Assembly (NCBI RefSeq): GCF_019097595.1
Contig: NC_080718.1
Coordinates: forward strand, 26,663,157 to 26,727,156
Direction of reading: 5' to 3'
From: Hemibagrus wyckioides
Taxonomy: Eukaryota > Chordata > Actinopteri > Siluriformes > Bagridae
DNA: 64,000 bases
Shown here in pieces: positions 11,301 to 23,091 of this stretch (positions within the stretch are counted from its first letter, which is position 1; each line of letters starts with the position of its first letter). A program made the position numbers and the translations under genes. The notes below the pieces were generated by a model. That model saw only the letters and a program-made list of their open reading frames with translations, did no database searches and had not been told where the DNA came from.

Positions 11301-12225
11301 ACTGATCACTGATCAGAACCACAAAATTCCACATCTCTATGGTATAATAGTAATTGCTAATATTTGGGAAGCATGTCAGCTCGGATATAATCAGATACGA
11401 CTGTCCACTCCTGACAGAGATGACCAGAAAGATGATCAGAAGCAGCTGTTTTACAGTCCTGCATGAGAATGAGCGTTAGTTAACTTGCATGAGGATAAAG
11501 AGCTCGTGAGTACGAGTGAGCAGCTTCAGAGCAGTGACAGTGACATCCTGGATAATTGATATGAATCTCAGCAGCGAGTGAGAAGATGGCCAGGACGAGA
11601 GAAATAAACATTTTTTTCAGATTTTGATATTTTTCAAGACTGAATGTCAGAATACCTAAAGGTCTTTCTACTATCCGACAGCAACTAATTATCACTTATA
11701 AGGAAAAAAATGGCTTGCTAGGACATGTGATAATGCTTAATTAAATGACTGTAATTCTCATATAATCTAATATGCCTATAGGCTTCAGGTTATTTTCATT
11801 TATTTACAGCGTAACTCAGGATTTAGCCTTGTTGGGATTGATTTAAAGGTGTTTTTTTTTTCTTTTTAATTTTAATTGGTAAAAAATGACCTCCATGTTG
11901 CATCAGGTGGCTGAACCTTTGTATTTAAAGATTAGCGTTGAGTGTGTGCTGTGTGTGGTGTGTGCTACGAGAGGTTCATAACGCTAATAATGACTACAAG
12001 CTGCCACTGTGGAGAGGTTAATTAGTCGGGTGACTGGGGGAGGACGAAGCAGATGGTAAAGAACGTGTTAGAATGCACAGATAAGCCTGATCCTATATCG
12101 GTTCCTATTCACTATATGAGCTCACTACATAGGGGATAGAAGATCACTTCTTTTGGTTTCCATTTCTCCATGGTTTGTTCACACACTACCTTATTTATAG
12201 AAACGGACGAACTTGTGTTTCTTTA
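11301..12225. other. Unique non-coding sequence
   Basis: No gene, RNA or recognised repeat. Near 12100-12135 there is a CCTATTCACTATATGAGCTC/ACTACATAGGGG patch like the 30-mer array at 48.84 kb. Confidence 0.45.
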
Positions 12226-12229
12226 GTGC

Positions 12230-13172
12230 AGTGACATTTCAGTGGAAGCCACGTGCTAGTGAACAGAGCAGAACTGGATTCTCCAGAAGAACTTGCAGGT
12301 GTGGGAGAAGGACGTCCTGGATGACCTGATGAAACAGGTACAAGCTCACTGAGGCACTGGGCCTTAGAAGATAAGATCATACATCTCTGGCCCTTTACGA
12401 ATAAGATTGGACATCCCTGGCCCTTTGTGGATAAGATCAGACATCTCTGGCCCTCTGCAGATAAGACTAAACATCCATGGCCCTTTTGCAAATAAGATTG
12501 GACATCCCTTGCCCTTTTTGCGGATAAGATCGGACATCCCTCACCCTTTGCAGATAAGATTAGACACCCCAGGCCCTTTGTGGATAAGATTGGACTCCGC
12601 CAGCTTGCCCTTTTCCTGGTGCTGTGTCTTCCCCAGGTATGTGACACACATGCTTGAAACAAAAGAAAATGTGATTCATCAGACCAGGCCTCCTTCTTCC
12701 ACTGCACCATACTCCAGTTCTGCAGCTCACCTGCCCAATGTAGGAGCTTTCAGTAGTCAGCATGGTCACTCTGATCTCTCTGCAGCTGATCTGACTCCAT
12801 TCTATTAGAGCTAGCATGAACTTTCTCAGCTATCTGTGCTACAGTAGCTCTTCTGTGAGATCGGACCAGACGGCTAGCTTTCCTCCATATACACATTAGT
12901 GTGTCTTGGGTGTCCAGGACCCTGTCACTGGTTCAGTGATTGTCCTTCACTGGAGGTTCTGCCTAACCACTGCGTACCAGGATTACCTCATAAGACCCAA
13001 AGTTCTGGAGATGCCCTGATTCAGTCATCTAGAGATCACAATTTGTCAAAGTCACTCAGATCCCATCCCTTATCGCTCATTTTTCCTGCTTCCAAAACAC
13101 CGACTTCAAGAACTGACTGCTGGGTGCATCACCTCTTGATGGACAGAAGCTTATTTTAATGAGATACACTGT
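12230..13172 (-). pseudogene. Degenerate Tc1-like transposon with internal minisatellite
   Basis: Read on the minus strand the element runs from a 5' end at about 13170 to about 12230. A translated fragment includes WSDESHFLL, matching the first catalytic Asp block of Tc1 transposases, and flanking DNA (TTTTTCCTGCTTCCAAAACA) matches the 5' leader of the Tc1-like family also seen at 14.03 and 33.08 kb. Frames are broken. About 12364-12600 is taken up by a tandem array that is not transposase sequence. Confidence 0.65.
12364..12600. repeat. About 30-bp minisatellite inside a Tc1-like relic
   Basis: Eight or so variants of GGCCCTTTG..GATAAGAT..GACATCCCT repeat with a period near 30 bp. The array lies within sequence that is otherwise transposase-derived, so it expanded after, or together with, decay of the transposon. 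Confidence 0.85.
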
Positions 13173-13410
13173 CTGTCTTTACTTAAAGCATGTGTGAACT
13201 TTTAAACCTTTAAAAAAAGAGGTTAACGTTGCTAGGGAAAGCTTTAAAGCTTTCTATGAGGAACCAGACCTCAGAGACTTCCACACAGAACCCTTTAAAA
13301 AAGTGAGAACCTTTAACCGTCCATGGAACCCTTACTAGCTTTCACTATTAATTTGGATGCACTATTTCAGTAGGTATTTTCATCGTATGAGGTCCAGACT
13401 CATACTGTTT
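13173..13410. other. Short unique spacer
   Basis: Nothing recognised. Confidence 0.4.
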
Positions 13411-13412
13411 CA

Positions 13413-13737
13413 CTCACACACACACACACACACACAAAACGGGTTCAACTGCTGCAAAAGAAAACACGAATGTAAATCTGCTGCTTGGCTCTCACAGGTT
13501 GAGTCACACACTGATATTGGATTTCTATCAAATTTCATGCACGTACACACACACACACACACACACACAGTCTCATTCCAGCTGTGTCTCTTTTCCTTTC
13601 TGTTCTGCAGTAGAGCAGGGATTGATACAGCCAAAGCATAGCGAGTGTGTATGATTGAATGATGAATCGACGGAGGCGTGCCATTTTGAGGCAGGTTTGA
13701 TGAAAGGTGTGGAGAATCGTGAAAGATGAGTAAAAGA

Positions 13738-13776
<39 letters not shown>

Positions 13777-13780
13777 GGGT
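13413..13780. repeat. (CA)n, (CA)n and (GA)n microsatellites
   Basis: (CA)n at 13415-13437 and 13545-13569, and (GA)n at 13733-13777, separated by unique sequence. The minus-strand Cys/Val- and Ser/Leu-rich frames are microsatellite translations. Confidence 0.9.
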
Positions 13781-14027
13781 GACACACACTCATTCAGCAT
13801 TCACCATGCTTGTCAGTCTAGCAAATGATCCACCAAAGCATGTTGAGAAAGAAGAAACAGACCTAATACATAATGTATAATAAGGGTAATAAGCCCTATT
13901 CAGACTGGATTGATCGGAGGTTTTGTGCTTTTTCTTTAGAATTAAGACAGAGGAAGCGCTCACTGTCTCTCACAGAATCCGAACTGAAACCGGGAACTGA
14001 TTATTTGGAATAAAAACAATCATACAC

Positions 14028-14484
<457 letters not shown>

Positions 14485-15075
14485 GTAGCACCGAGGAAGT
14501 ATATGCATTATGTTATGGTCATATATATATATGGTCACTATAACAAACAACAGCTTAAAATGAGGTTTATTATTCTGACAGTGATGCAAACTTTTAATTT
14601 GAGTAAAACACAGAAATCTGTTACTTGTAGCTGAGAAACTCCTGAAAGCTACACGATGCGGTATTATTTATTTTATTGCATTTTTCACTATATGACTCTC
14701 ACACCTCATGACAGCTTTAAACTGGTTAGCTATAGATAAACATTTGTTGTTATTTGTTTGGTTTTTTTTCAAGATCGGAGGAAAGCAGTATCCGCCCTCT
14801 TCCGCATACGTGAGCCGGTGATTGCCTAGCGTCTCTGCAATTGGCAGGTGAGGCGGAGTAACCTCGTCCCTCCCACCCAGGATGATGAACTGCTGACAAA
14901 AATGGATTTCAAGATCTGCTGGGTTTCAGTAACAGGAAACAGTTAATACTGCAGTTAATAGATCCATTAAAACAAAACTCTATCCTATTACTAGCTGTGT
15001 CTTATTTGGCTGGCTAGCTAACTAGCGCAATATGCTAGCTACCATGTTTTAGCTAAAAGAGTTAATTAGTATCAG
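14485..15075. other. Unique sequence, nothing recognised
   Basis: A short (AT)n lies at 14521-14532. A CpG-containing patch at 14770-14880 has no gene features that I can support. Confidence 0.4.
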
Positions 15076-15076
15076 A

Positions 15077-15287
15077 GCAGTGGTGGCTTTGGGTTTTTAA
15101 TCACAGGATCAGAGTTTAAGCCCCAGCACTGCCAAGCTGCCACTGTTGGGCCCCTGAGCAAGGCCCTTAACCCTCACTGCTCCAGGGGTGCTGTATCATG
15201 TCTGACCCTCCTAACTACTAAAGCTGGGATATGTGAAGAAGGAATTTCTGTGCTGTAATGTATATATGACAAATAATAAAGTTTAAA
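15077..15287 (+). mobile_element. tRNA-derived SINE, near full length
   Basis: The head carries tRNA-like promoter traces (box A region near AGTGGTGGCTTT, box B region near CAGAGTTTAAGCCCC). The body includes CTGCCACTGTTGGGCCCCTG and CCTTAACCCTCACTGCTCC, and the tail ends GTAATGTATATATGACAAAT then AATAAAG. The same body occurs on the opposite strand at 39.1 kb and partly at 3.5, 30.3, 39.4, 53.9 and 59.65 kb. I do not assign a family name. Confidence 0.75.
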
Positions 15288-15349
15288 TGGTGTTAAAATA
15301 GCACAGCCTTCTAGAATAATATGCCTGCTATCATTTAGCGCAAAGGAAT

Positions 15350-16330
15350 CACACACACACACACACACCTGAGAAAGAGATGATCCTGGTTATCCAAACA
15401 CGCTTGCAGCGCTTGCTGGATCCTTCAGATTCTCCCTCAAAGCATTATGGGATATGCCTCAGCCTTTCCTACCGTATGAAAGGCAGCTCGTGATCACATG
15501 ACAAGGCTTTGGCGAGCTTTACGTAGATGAGCTATGCACTTTATTAACCTAGCAAGCCCGAATCTGCGAACGCGGCATTGCACGGATATGAACATATATG
15601 GAGATGGTCAGATGGAGCAGACAGGACAAGATGAAGTGGTGATACGATGGGGTTCAGATGCTTATAAGGGCAAAATGCGGAGCTCGGAGAGCCGCAGAGG
15701 CTCGATTGTTGCTCCTTATTCTGCACTGATTTATTCGGTTTGACATGAGAAATGTAAATTTGGGAATAAAAGGAAGAGTCGCTAGAAATGTTATCCGCAG
15801 CGTGAATGAAGGAATTAGCATAAGACAGAGAGGAGAGATGACTAGCCTGAGCGTCTGGGACATCAGCTCTCATGTCTGGGCTTTATGGCAGTTTTGTTTT
15901 GCTTTTTTTATTCATAGGAATCTGAAGGAAAACTAGTTTTGATGACTCCTCATTAGACTTCATCGTGCAGCTCGATGTGGCGATGCACACGTCGGCCAAG
16001 CCGAGATCAGATAGCTTTCTTTTTGACAATTATTTTTTGGAGAATGAGGAACAGGCGGGTCGTGCAGAAATCTCCGACTCCTGTCTGTGTGGAGGTTTAT
16101 GTTTTCTGTGTTTCTGAAGGTTTTGCTACATTCCATTCCATTAAATATCATAAACTCTTATTTTATCATTGCACTACAGTGATGTTCAAATGTGCAAGAC
16201 TTTATAATTTTACATATTTTATAGTCTTTTAAATTTTATATAATCTTACTTTCTTTCACTTTTTGTATTGGGCAATATTTTTTAGTTATTTATTTTCTCT
16301 TATAATTTTACATAATTTTATTTTCTTTTA
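15350..16330. other. (CA)n then unique, possibly conserved non-coding sequence
   Basis: (CA)n at 15350-15369. The following 15.4-16.1 kb is unique, balanced in composition and rich in retained CpGs, with no repeat hallmark. Opposed open frames of 60-110 codons show no domain. It is a reasonable but unproven conserved non-coding candidate. Confidence 0.3.
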
Positions 16331-16349
16331 CTACTTGTCTTTTAAAATG

Positions 16350-16475
16350 TCTCTTTCTTTCTTTCTTTCTTTCTTTCAAAAACCTGCACGTTAACTGTCT
16401 GTTGAACTGCTGTGACAATTGAATTTCCCCACTGTAGGAGCAATAAAGTTTTATCTTATCTTATGATGTGTTTTT
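16350..16475 (+). mobile_element. Non-LTR retrotransposon-type 3' tail
   Basis: A (TTTC)n run (16352-16378) precedes AATTGAATTTCCCCACTGTA, an AATAAAG-like block and a TATCTTATCTTAT tail. This is the characteristic 3' end of an abundant class of fish LINEs and SINEs. Only the tail is present. Confidence 0.55.
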
Positions 16476-16694
16476 TAGATGTATGTACGTACGTACGTAC
16501 TTATTTATTTCAGGCTGTGTCATGGGAACCATTGATAAAATAATTTGCAAATTAAAAATAAATACATAAATAAATGAATAAACACTTCTTACAACACAGT
16601 GAAATTCAACACAGGATAAAATACAAAAATTTTAAAAATCAGGCAAAATTAATAAAGGAGGATGTATTTTAGAGGGGGTTTCATCGGATTTTAT
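16476..16694. other. A+T-rich spacer with (GTAC)n
   Basis: Short (GTAC)n near 16486-16500, then AT-rich sequence. Confidence 0.5.
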
Positions 16695-16788
16695 CGAGGG
16701 AGGGAGGGAGGGAGGGAGAGAGAGAGAGAAAGAGAGAAAGAGAAAGAAAGAGAGAGAAAGAAAGAAAGAAAGAGAGAAAGAGAGAGAG

Positions 16789-16875
<87 letters not shown>

Positions 16876-16878
16876 GAT
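16695..16878. repeat. (GGGA)n-(GA)n-(GAAA)n polypurine tract
   Basis: GGGA repeated five times (about 16698-16718) is followed by GA and then GAAA repeats for about 160 bases. The GGGA block matches the general form of an intramolecular G-quadruplex, and the rest is a mirror-repeat purine tract. Confidence 0.95.
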
Positions 16879-17600
16879 TAGAAGTGGATTCGGAAAAGAT
16901 TTTTATTTTTTTTGTTAACCTTTTTATAATATTTTCATATACAAAGTTTTTATTTAATTATTTTTTTACTGTAAAAAAGTGTATTTGAAGTTTCTCAAGA
17001 AATAAATGGGTTGAATATCATCTAATAGTGAAGGTTTCAATGTTTTATTTCACCAGAAAAAAAATGTTCTCCTGTTATGTAAAATAAGTAAATAAATAAA
17101 TAAATAAATAAATAAAAACAGGAAAAATAATACAATAAATAGAGGGGAGGATGATAAAAAAATAAAAAAACACCTATAAGAGCAAAAATAATACTTCAGC
17201 CATGATGAATGAAAAGGACCTTGATTTAAGTGACAGTGAAACAAACACAGTGTTTTAAATTCTGCTATTTTAGTGACCTGCCCTTCAGACAGATGGGAGG
17301 TGTTGAGTGTGTGATGGATTATAGCGCTCAGGAGATTCCCTGGTCATTCGTCAGAGCGCAGACACACAGCTCCTGTTCAGCAGCCGCTAAAACTTCCAGA
17401 CTGATAACGACGCTGGGATCCGTCACGCCGAGCGCAGACGCGTCTGATTTGTGGCGTCTGATCTGATCTGAGCGCGCTCATTCCTCACCTCTTTTCTTCC
17501 TGCTCTGGATATGTGATGTAGCGTGAAGCTGCTTTTAAATACAACTCCAAATAAGAAAACAAATCTAATGTGATGAACTCTGGCAGCTGAAGATTATTAA
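16879..17600. other. A+T-rich sequence then CpG-containing unique sequence
   Basis: An (AAAT)n run lies at 17088-17117. At 17270-17475 the sequence turns unique and CpG-containing (GTCACGCCGAGCGCAGACGC), with an open frame of 78 codons that resembles no known protein. No promoter or exon can be supported. Confidence 0.3.
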
Positions 17601-17615
17601 CAGACCCCCCCACAA

Positions 17616-17896
17616 CAACACACACACACACACACACACACACTCCTGAATAATGTCACTGTAGAAAAACTGAGTAAAACCTGAGATTCGGTCACAATGA
17701 GAAACACTGAGCACTGGACTCACCATCTGTCTGTCTCTCTCTCTCTGTGTGTCTCCATGTCTCTCTCGGTCTCTTTCTGTGTCTTCCTGTCTCTCTGTGT
17801 GTCTCTCTCCCTGTATCACTGTCTCTTTCTGTATTTCTCCATGTCCTCTGTGTCTCTTTCTGTGTCTCACTGTGTCTATCTTTCTGTCTTTCTCTG

Positions 17897-17938
<42 letters not shown>

Positions 17939-18025
17939 CTCCATGTCTCTCTCTGTGTCTCTCTCTCCATGTATCACTGTCTTTTTCTGTGTCTCTCTCT
18001 GTGTCTATCTTTGTCTTTCTCTGTG

Positions 18026-18095
<70 letters not shown>

Positions 18096-18480
18096 TCCAT
18101 CTAAGTGATTAGAGAGGGTTAGATTAATACACACTCGACCGTTTGACACTGACCTTTATAGCACTTTTACAAAAGTGACACACACACGCACACACACTGA
18201 TACACATACTGGCACACAGCGACAAACACACACACACACACATATATACACACTTGTACTCAGCTACACACTCAATTAAACTCTTACACAGACTAGCACT
18301 CAGCTATCCAAACAGCTACACACACATACACACAGCTACACACACACACACACATATATACACACAGCGCTACACACACACATACACTCAGCTACCCAAA
18401 CAGCTACACACACAGCAACACACACCAATGCACACCGCTACACACACCGCTACACACACATTACTATCTATTCCATTCAT
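17616..18480. repeat. CA and CT microsatellites and degenerate CA-rich sequence
   Basis: (CA)n at 17618-17643, a CT/TGTCTC-rich block at 17725-18047, a long (CA)n at 18048-18090, and imperfect CACACA/CAGCTACACA repeats at 18178-18470. The reading frames of 90-190 codons here are all translations of these simple repeats. Confidence 0.9.
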
Positions 18481-18979
18481 CTTACTCTGAAACAGTGTGA
18501 ACTTCAGCCAGATGTTTTCCTCACTGAAATGAACCAATGCTAATTTTCTTTTCGCTAGCGTTTACATTTTCCTCGCTGCCCGGTGCCTCGAACGCTTCAC
18601 ACGTCTGTAAATAAAACCCACGTACGTGTTTCCCTTCAGACGTGAAGTAACGCTAACCCTCAGCAGCTGGAACGAGGTGTCAGAACACATCAGCGCCGAT
18701 GCAGCAACTTCAGGAAGAGTCCAAGTGGGTTTTTCCTCGCTGCAATACGCTAATTCTGGTTTCCATAGCAACAGATAGAATGATGTCATCAGAGGTAGCC
18801 AGGATTATATCAGTCTACTTCAGATTAATTAGTCGTGTTGAGCGGAAACAGAAAGTCATGTGATGAGTTAAAGCCAGCAGGAAAAGTCGAAGGGAGAACA
18901 AAAAAGTGTGCAGATGATCCGCAGTGTCATGTGACCACTCTGAAGAAGCCGATATACGTTCCTTAAAGTTTGATTTTCT

Positions 18980-18980
<1 letters not shown>
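18481..18980. other. Unique non-coding sequence
   Basis: Balanced-composition unique sequence with no recognised gene or repeat. Confidence 0.4.
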
Positions 18981-19029
<49 letters not shown>

Positions 19030-19030
19030 G
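18981..19030. repeat. (GAAA)n microsatellite
   Basis: About twelve GAAA units, followed by a short (GA)n at about 19062-19077. Confidence 0.95.
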
Positions 19031-19090
19031 TGTGAGAGATTCTGAGAGCGTGCATGTGCAAGAGAGAGAGAGAGAGATATAAAGGGAATA

Positions 19091-19408
19091 ATGAACGTTT
19101 CTTGTGATGGTGAAAATCATAAAGATGATGATCTTGATGATGATGATGATCTTAATGAAAATGATCTCTATGATGATGATGATCTTAATGAAAATGATCT
19201 CTATGATGATGATGATCTTAATGAAAATGATCTCTATGATGATGATGATGATCCTGAAGATGATGATGAAAATGATCTTGATGATGATGATGATGATGAT
19301 CTCTATGATGATGAAGATGGTTTTGAGAGGCGGAGTTTTACAGTGGTGGTGTTCCTGAGCTGGAGCTGTTTATCTGCAGGCTCTGGCACAGTGTGTGGGA
19401 GTGATTAA
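19091..19408 (+). repeat. (GAT)n and 33-bp minisatellite with Asp-rich open frame
   Basis: GAT triplets merge into a 33-bp unit repeated three times that reads DDDDLNENDLY. The whole stretch is a 105-codon open frame from ATG, Asp-rich through about residue 75, then FERRSFTVVVFLSWSCL and a short tail. Triplet repeats keep frame by construction, and there is no sign of selection, exon borders or family. I treat it as a repeat that happens to be open. Confidence 0.8.
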
Positions 19409-19780
19409 TGCTCTCCTCATTACATCACCATACATCATTAAGTCCAGCGTGGTTACAGCTCGGCTGTGGAGATCTGCACCGGGACAAGAACACACTTCAC
19501 CTCACGCTGCAACAAAAAACCCTCTTACAAACCTGGGGAAGTGACTTCCAGACTCCTCACACCTTTCATCTTACAGGAAACTTGGGCCTCGTCTCAAAGT
19601 CTCTGTATTTATTTATTTATTGCTGTCAAGTGGAGCTATTTATATTATTAGGAACTCCATCTCCTGAGCAGCAGCAGCAGCAGCAGCAGCAGTGTGTTCA
19701 GGGTGTTAATTAACTTCCATGGGAAGAGTTCGGCTTGTCGTCTCTCAGCTCGCATCCTCAGGCATTGTGCTTTTTTAGAC
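19409..19780. other. Unique sequence with (CAG)n
   Basis: A (GCA)/(CAG) run of about eight units lies at 19667-19692. No gene is recognised around it that could give it a coding role. Confidence 0.6.
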
Positions 19781-20551
19781 CAAAAAAATAAATAAATAAA
19801 ATTCCTTTTTTTTTTTGCTTAGCGAGCGTCCCAGGCTCGTCTCTCGTCTCTCACATCAAAAACTTGGAGCTTAAACAAGTCCACTGAGACCAGGGATTCA
19901 TTTCAGGGCAAGTGAAGATACTGCTGGTGTTAAAAATAAATAAATAAATAAAACATATCTAAAATTAAATTAAAAATAAATCTAAATTAAAACTAAATTA
20001 AAAATTAAATTAACAAATAAATAAAATTAATTACAATTAAATTACATTAAATTAAATAAAATTCAAGTCAAGTCAATTAAATACAATTCATTAAAATAAA
20101 GTAAAATAAAATACATAAAAAATAAACTTACGAGAAATAAAAATACTAAAAATGTTTTTTTTTTTTAAATATTTAAAAAATGAAACAAAATTAAATTAAA
20201 TTAAATAATACAAAAAGAAAGAAAGAAGTAAAAGAAAAATTTAAAAAAAGTACATAAATAAATTTCTCGTTAGTGCCAGTGTGATACAAGGTAAATGGAC
20301 AAAAAGGCAACAGCATAATAGTGTGTGTGTGTGTTTGTAATTTAATAAAAATTTAATGAGATGAAACCCAATTAAATTACATTAAATTAAACAAAATTAC
20401 ATTTAATAAAATTAAATAAAATAAAAATACATGAAATGTATATAAAAAAAATACAAATAATAAAAATACAAAATAAATGTTTTTTAATATTTTAAAAAAT
20501 AAATGAAACAAAATGTAAGTAAATTAACTAATATAAAAAGAAAGAAAGAAG

Positions 20552-20603
<52 letters not shown>

Positions 20604-20700
20604 AATACTTGTTAGTGTCCTGGAGTGATACGAGGCAAATAGACAAAAGGTCAGTAGTATAATAGTGTGTGTTTGTGTATGTGGGAGACACGTGGAAGAA
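19781..20700. repeat. A+T-rich segment with about 330-bp diverged tandem duplication
   Basis: Low-complexity AAATTAAAT/AAATAA sequence. Landmarks recur in order: ATTACATTAAATTAAA (about 20040 and 20365), AATGTTTTTT (20151 and 20476), AAAAAGAAAGAAAGAAG (about 20210 and 20535), and a GTTAGTG...GTGATAC.AGG block (20269 and 20611). The offsets of 325-342 bp differ because of an (AAAT)n expansion at 20556-20602 in the second copy. Confidence 0.75.
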
Positions 20701-21344
20701 GGAAAAGAAACACACACATGCACGTGTCAGTGTGTGAATTCTCTTCGACACAGAATGCAAATGATTTAAAGGCTGCGCTGAAGTTAAACAAACAGAAGTG
20801 AAGATTTGCTCTCATGTAAATCTGTGTCTGGGCCAAACGAGTTCATCTACAAGCCCATACAGGACGTAAATCCAGCGTGTGTGTGTGTGTGTTGCATGGA
20901 ACCGGTGCACGTGGGGATAAGTGTAGCCTCATGAATCATGAGAAGTTTGAAGCTCTTCTCACCGAAGTTCTGTTAGCTGTTTAAAGAACACTTAGCATTG
21001 TGCAAACAGAAACGCCAAAACAGTTTATCAGTTCATCACCCAGAGATATTTGGCTTCAATCTTTCTCACACACACACACACACACACAAACACTTCTCTA
21101 CTTCAGGCTGCATGTGACTGGAGAACTGTCTCTCATTACAGTGTATAAACATCACACTCATATCACACACAGGTGGAGGGGTTCGAGCAGAGAGGAACAA
21201 GGAGGAGTAAAACATCTCCTGTGTCACTTACTGAACTCAGACACCAGGAGACCTTACAGTGTGTAAGTGTAGGAGTCAGAGGCAGAGAGTCAGAGACAAT
21301 GTTTTTCTGAGCTCAGAGTAACACAATTCGGTCAAATTTAGATC
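20701..21344. other. Unique sequence with (CA)n/(GT)n
   Basis: (GT)n at 20877-20892 and (CA)n at 21067-21088. Otherwise no feature is recognised. Confidence 0.5.
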
Positions 21345-21350
21345 CATCAA

Positions 21351-21777
<427 letters not shown>

Positions 21778-22140
21778 GGGTAAAATGTCTGGGGTAAAAT
21801 CACAATGAGACGTCAGGTTTATTTAAAAAAATGGATTTATATTGAAATTCTATTTGCTTTCTATCAGAGGTTTGATTTATATTGTCTTCTTTCTGAGCAC
21901 GCTGAAGCTCCTGATGAAAACCAAAGGCCTGAGAGTAGGGGTCATTGGCTCATTAACTCCTGTGTAAGCGCTCACACAGTGGGGAACTTTACGGAAGATT
22001 TACAGAAGCATCGTGTTGGACGTACCACCGAGAGCCAGAGAGAGAGAGACGAGAGGAAACTGACCAAATGAGGGAAAAGACCGAACCTGGAAAACGGAAA
22101 CGGATCGGATTTGGCTGTTCTGGAGTGAACCGGATTCCCG
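21778..22140. other. Unique sequence, nothing recognised
   Basis: A plus-strand frame of 88 codons from 21805 has no recognisable domain or repeat relation. Confidence 0.4.
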
Positions 22141-22181
<41 letters not shown>

Positions 22182-22400
22182 ACAACCACCCACCCACCCA
22201 CACCCACACACATGCATCCACACACACACACCTACATACACCCACACCCCACCACATACATCCACACACACATACCTACATACACACACACACACACATA
22301 CACCCCACCTCCCACACCCCCACCCCCACACATCCACACACCCATACATCCACACACTCACACCCACCCACATGTATCCACACACACCCACCTATCCAGA
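22141..22400. repeat. CA/CCCA/ACATAC-rich degenerate microsatellite
   Basis: (CA)n at 22142-22177 grades into CCCACCCA and CACATACATCCACA variants. The composition and motif mix resemble the unit of the 25-28 kb minisatellite on the same strand, but no fixed period is seen. Confidence 0.9.
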
Positions 22401-22880
22401 CCTCTCTGTCCTTCCCTTGTTTACCCTGACACTCTTGGTGAGAAAGTCTTCTTGTCATCAGATGGAGGGATATTTTTCCGATGTCGTCGGGAATTCCCTT
22501 TAATTGTGGAGTTAAATCAGGAGTTTGACAGTAAACATCACGTGTAGCGACGTCTGATCCTGATCACGTTTGTGTTTGATTGCAGTGATGTAAGTGAGGT
22601 GTTCTTATAATCCATGGACGTGAGTGGATGTAGAGAAACAGAAAGCTCTACAGAAAAATCTGTTTCAGACGTTTACTGCGTTCGTCACCTTCACTGTAGA
22701 TCTGCTTGTTGCGATAATTGGAAGCGCGTGTTTTCCTGATTTCTGAGCAGTGACGTATTCCCAGAGGCTTCAAACTGACAGAGAGACACGGAGAGTCAGA
22801 GAGTCAGATACGGAGAGACAGAGAGACAGACAGAAAGAGACGCCGCTTTTCTAAACTCAGAGTAACAGGATTTGGTCAAA
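22401..22880. other. Unique non-coding sequence
   Basis: No gene or known repeat apart from short GAGAGACA runs at 22780-22840. Confidence 0.4.
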
Positions 22881-23090
22881 TTCAGATCTGTCTGTCTATC
22901 CATCTATCTTTCTGTCTGTCTATCCATCTATCTTTCTGTCTGTCTGTCTGTCTGTCTATCCATCCATCTATCAATCTGTCTATCTATCCATCCATCTATC
23001 AATCTGTCTATCTATCCATCCATCTATCAATCTGTCTGTCTGTCTATCCATCAATCCATCCATCTATCTATCTGTCTATCCATCTATCTA
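22881..23090. repeat. (TCTG)n/(CATC)n tetranucleotide array
   Basis: TGTC, TATC, CATC and CAATC units repeat, with a longer block TATCCATCCATCTATCAATC recurring three times. The array directly abuts the left end of the Tc1-like element, and similar tetranucleotides resume on its other side at 24555. Confidence 0.9.
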
Positions 23091-23091
23091 C

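Noticed and set aside
19667..19692. (CAG)n as a coding polyglutamine tract
   Set aside because: No surrounding coding frame of any quality.
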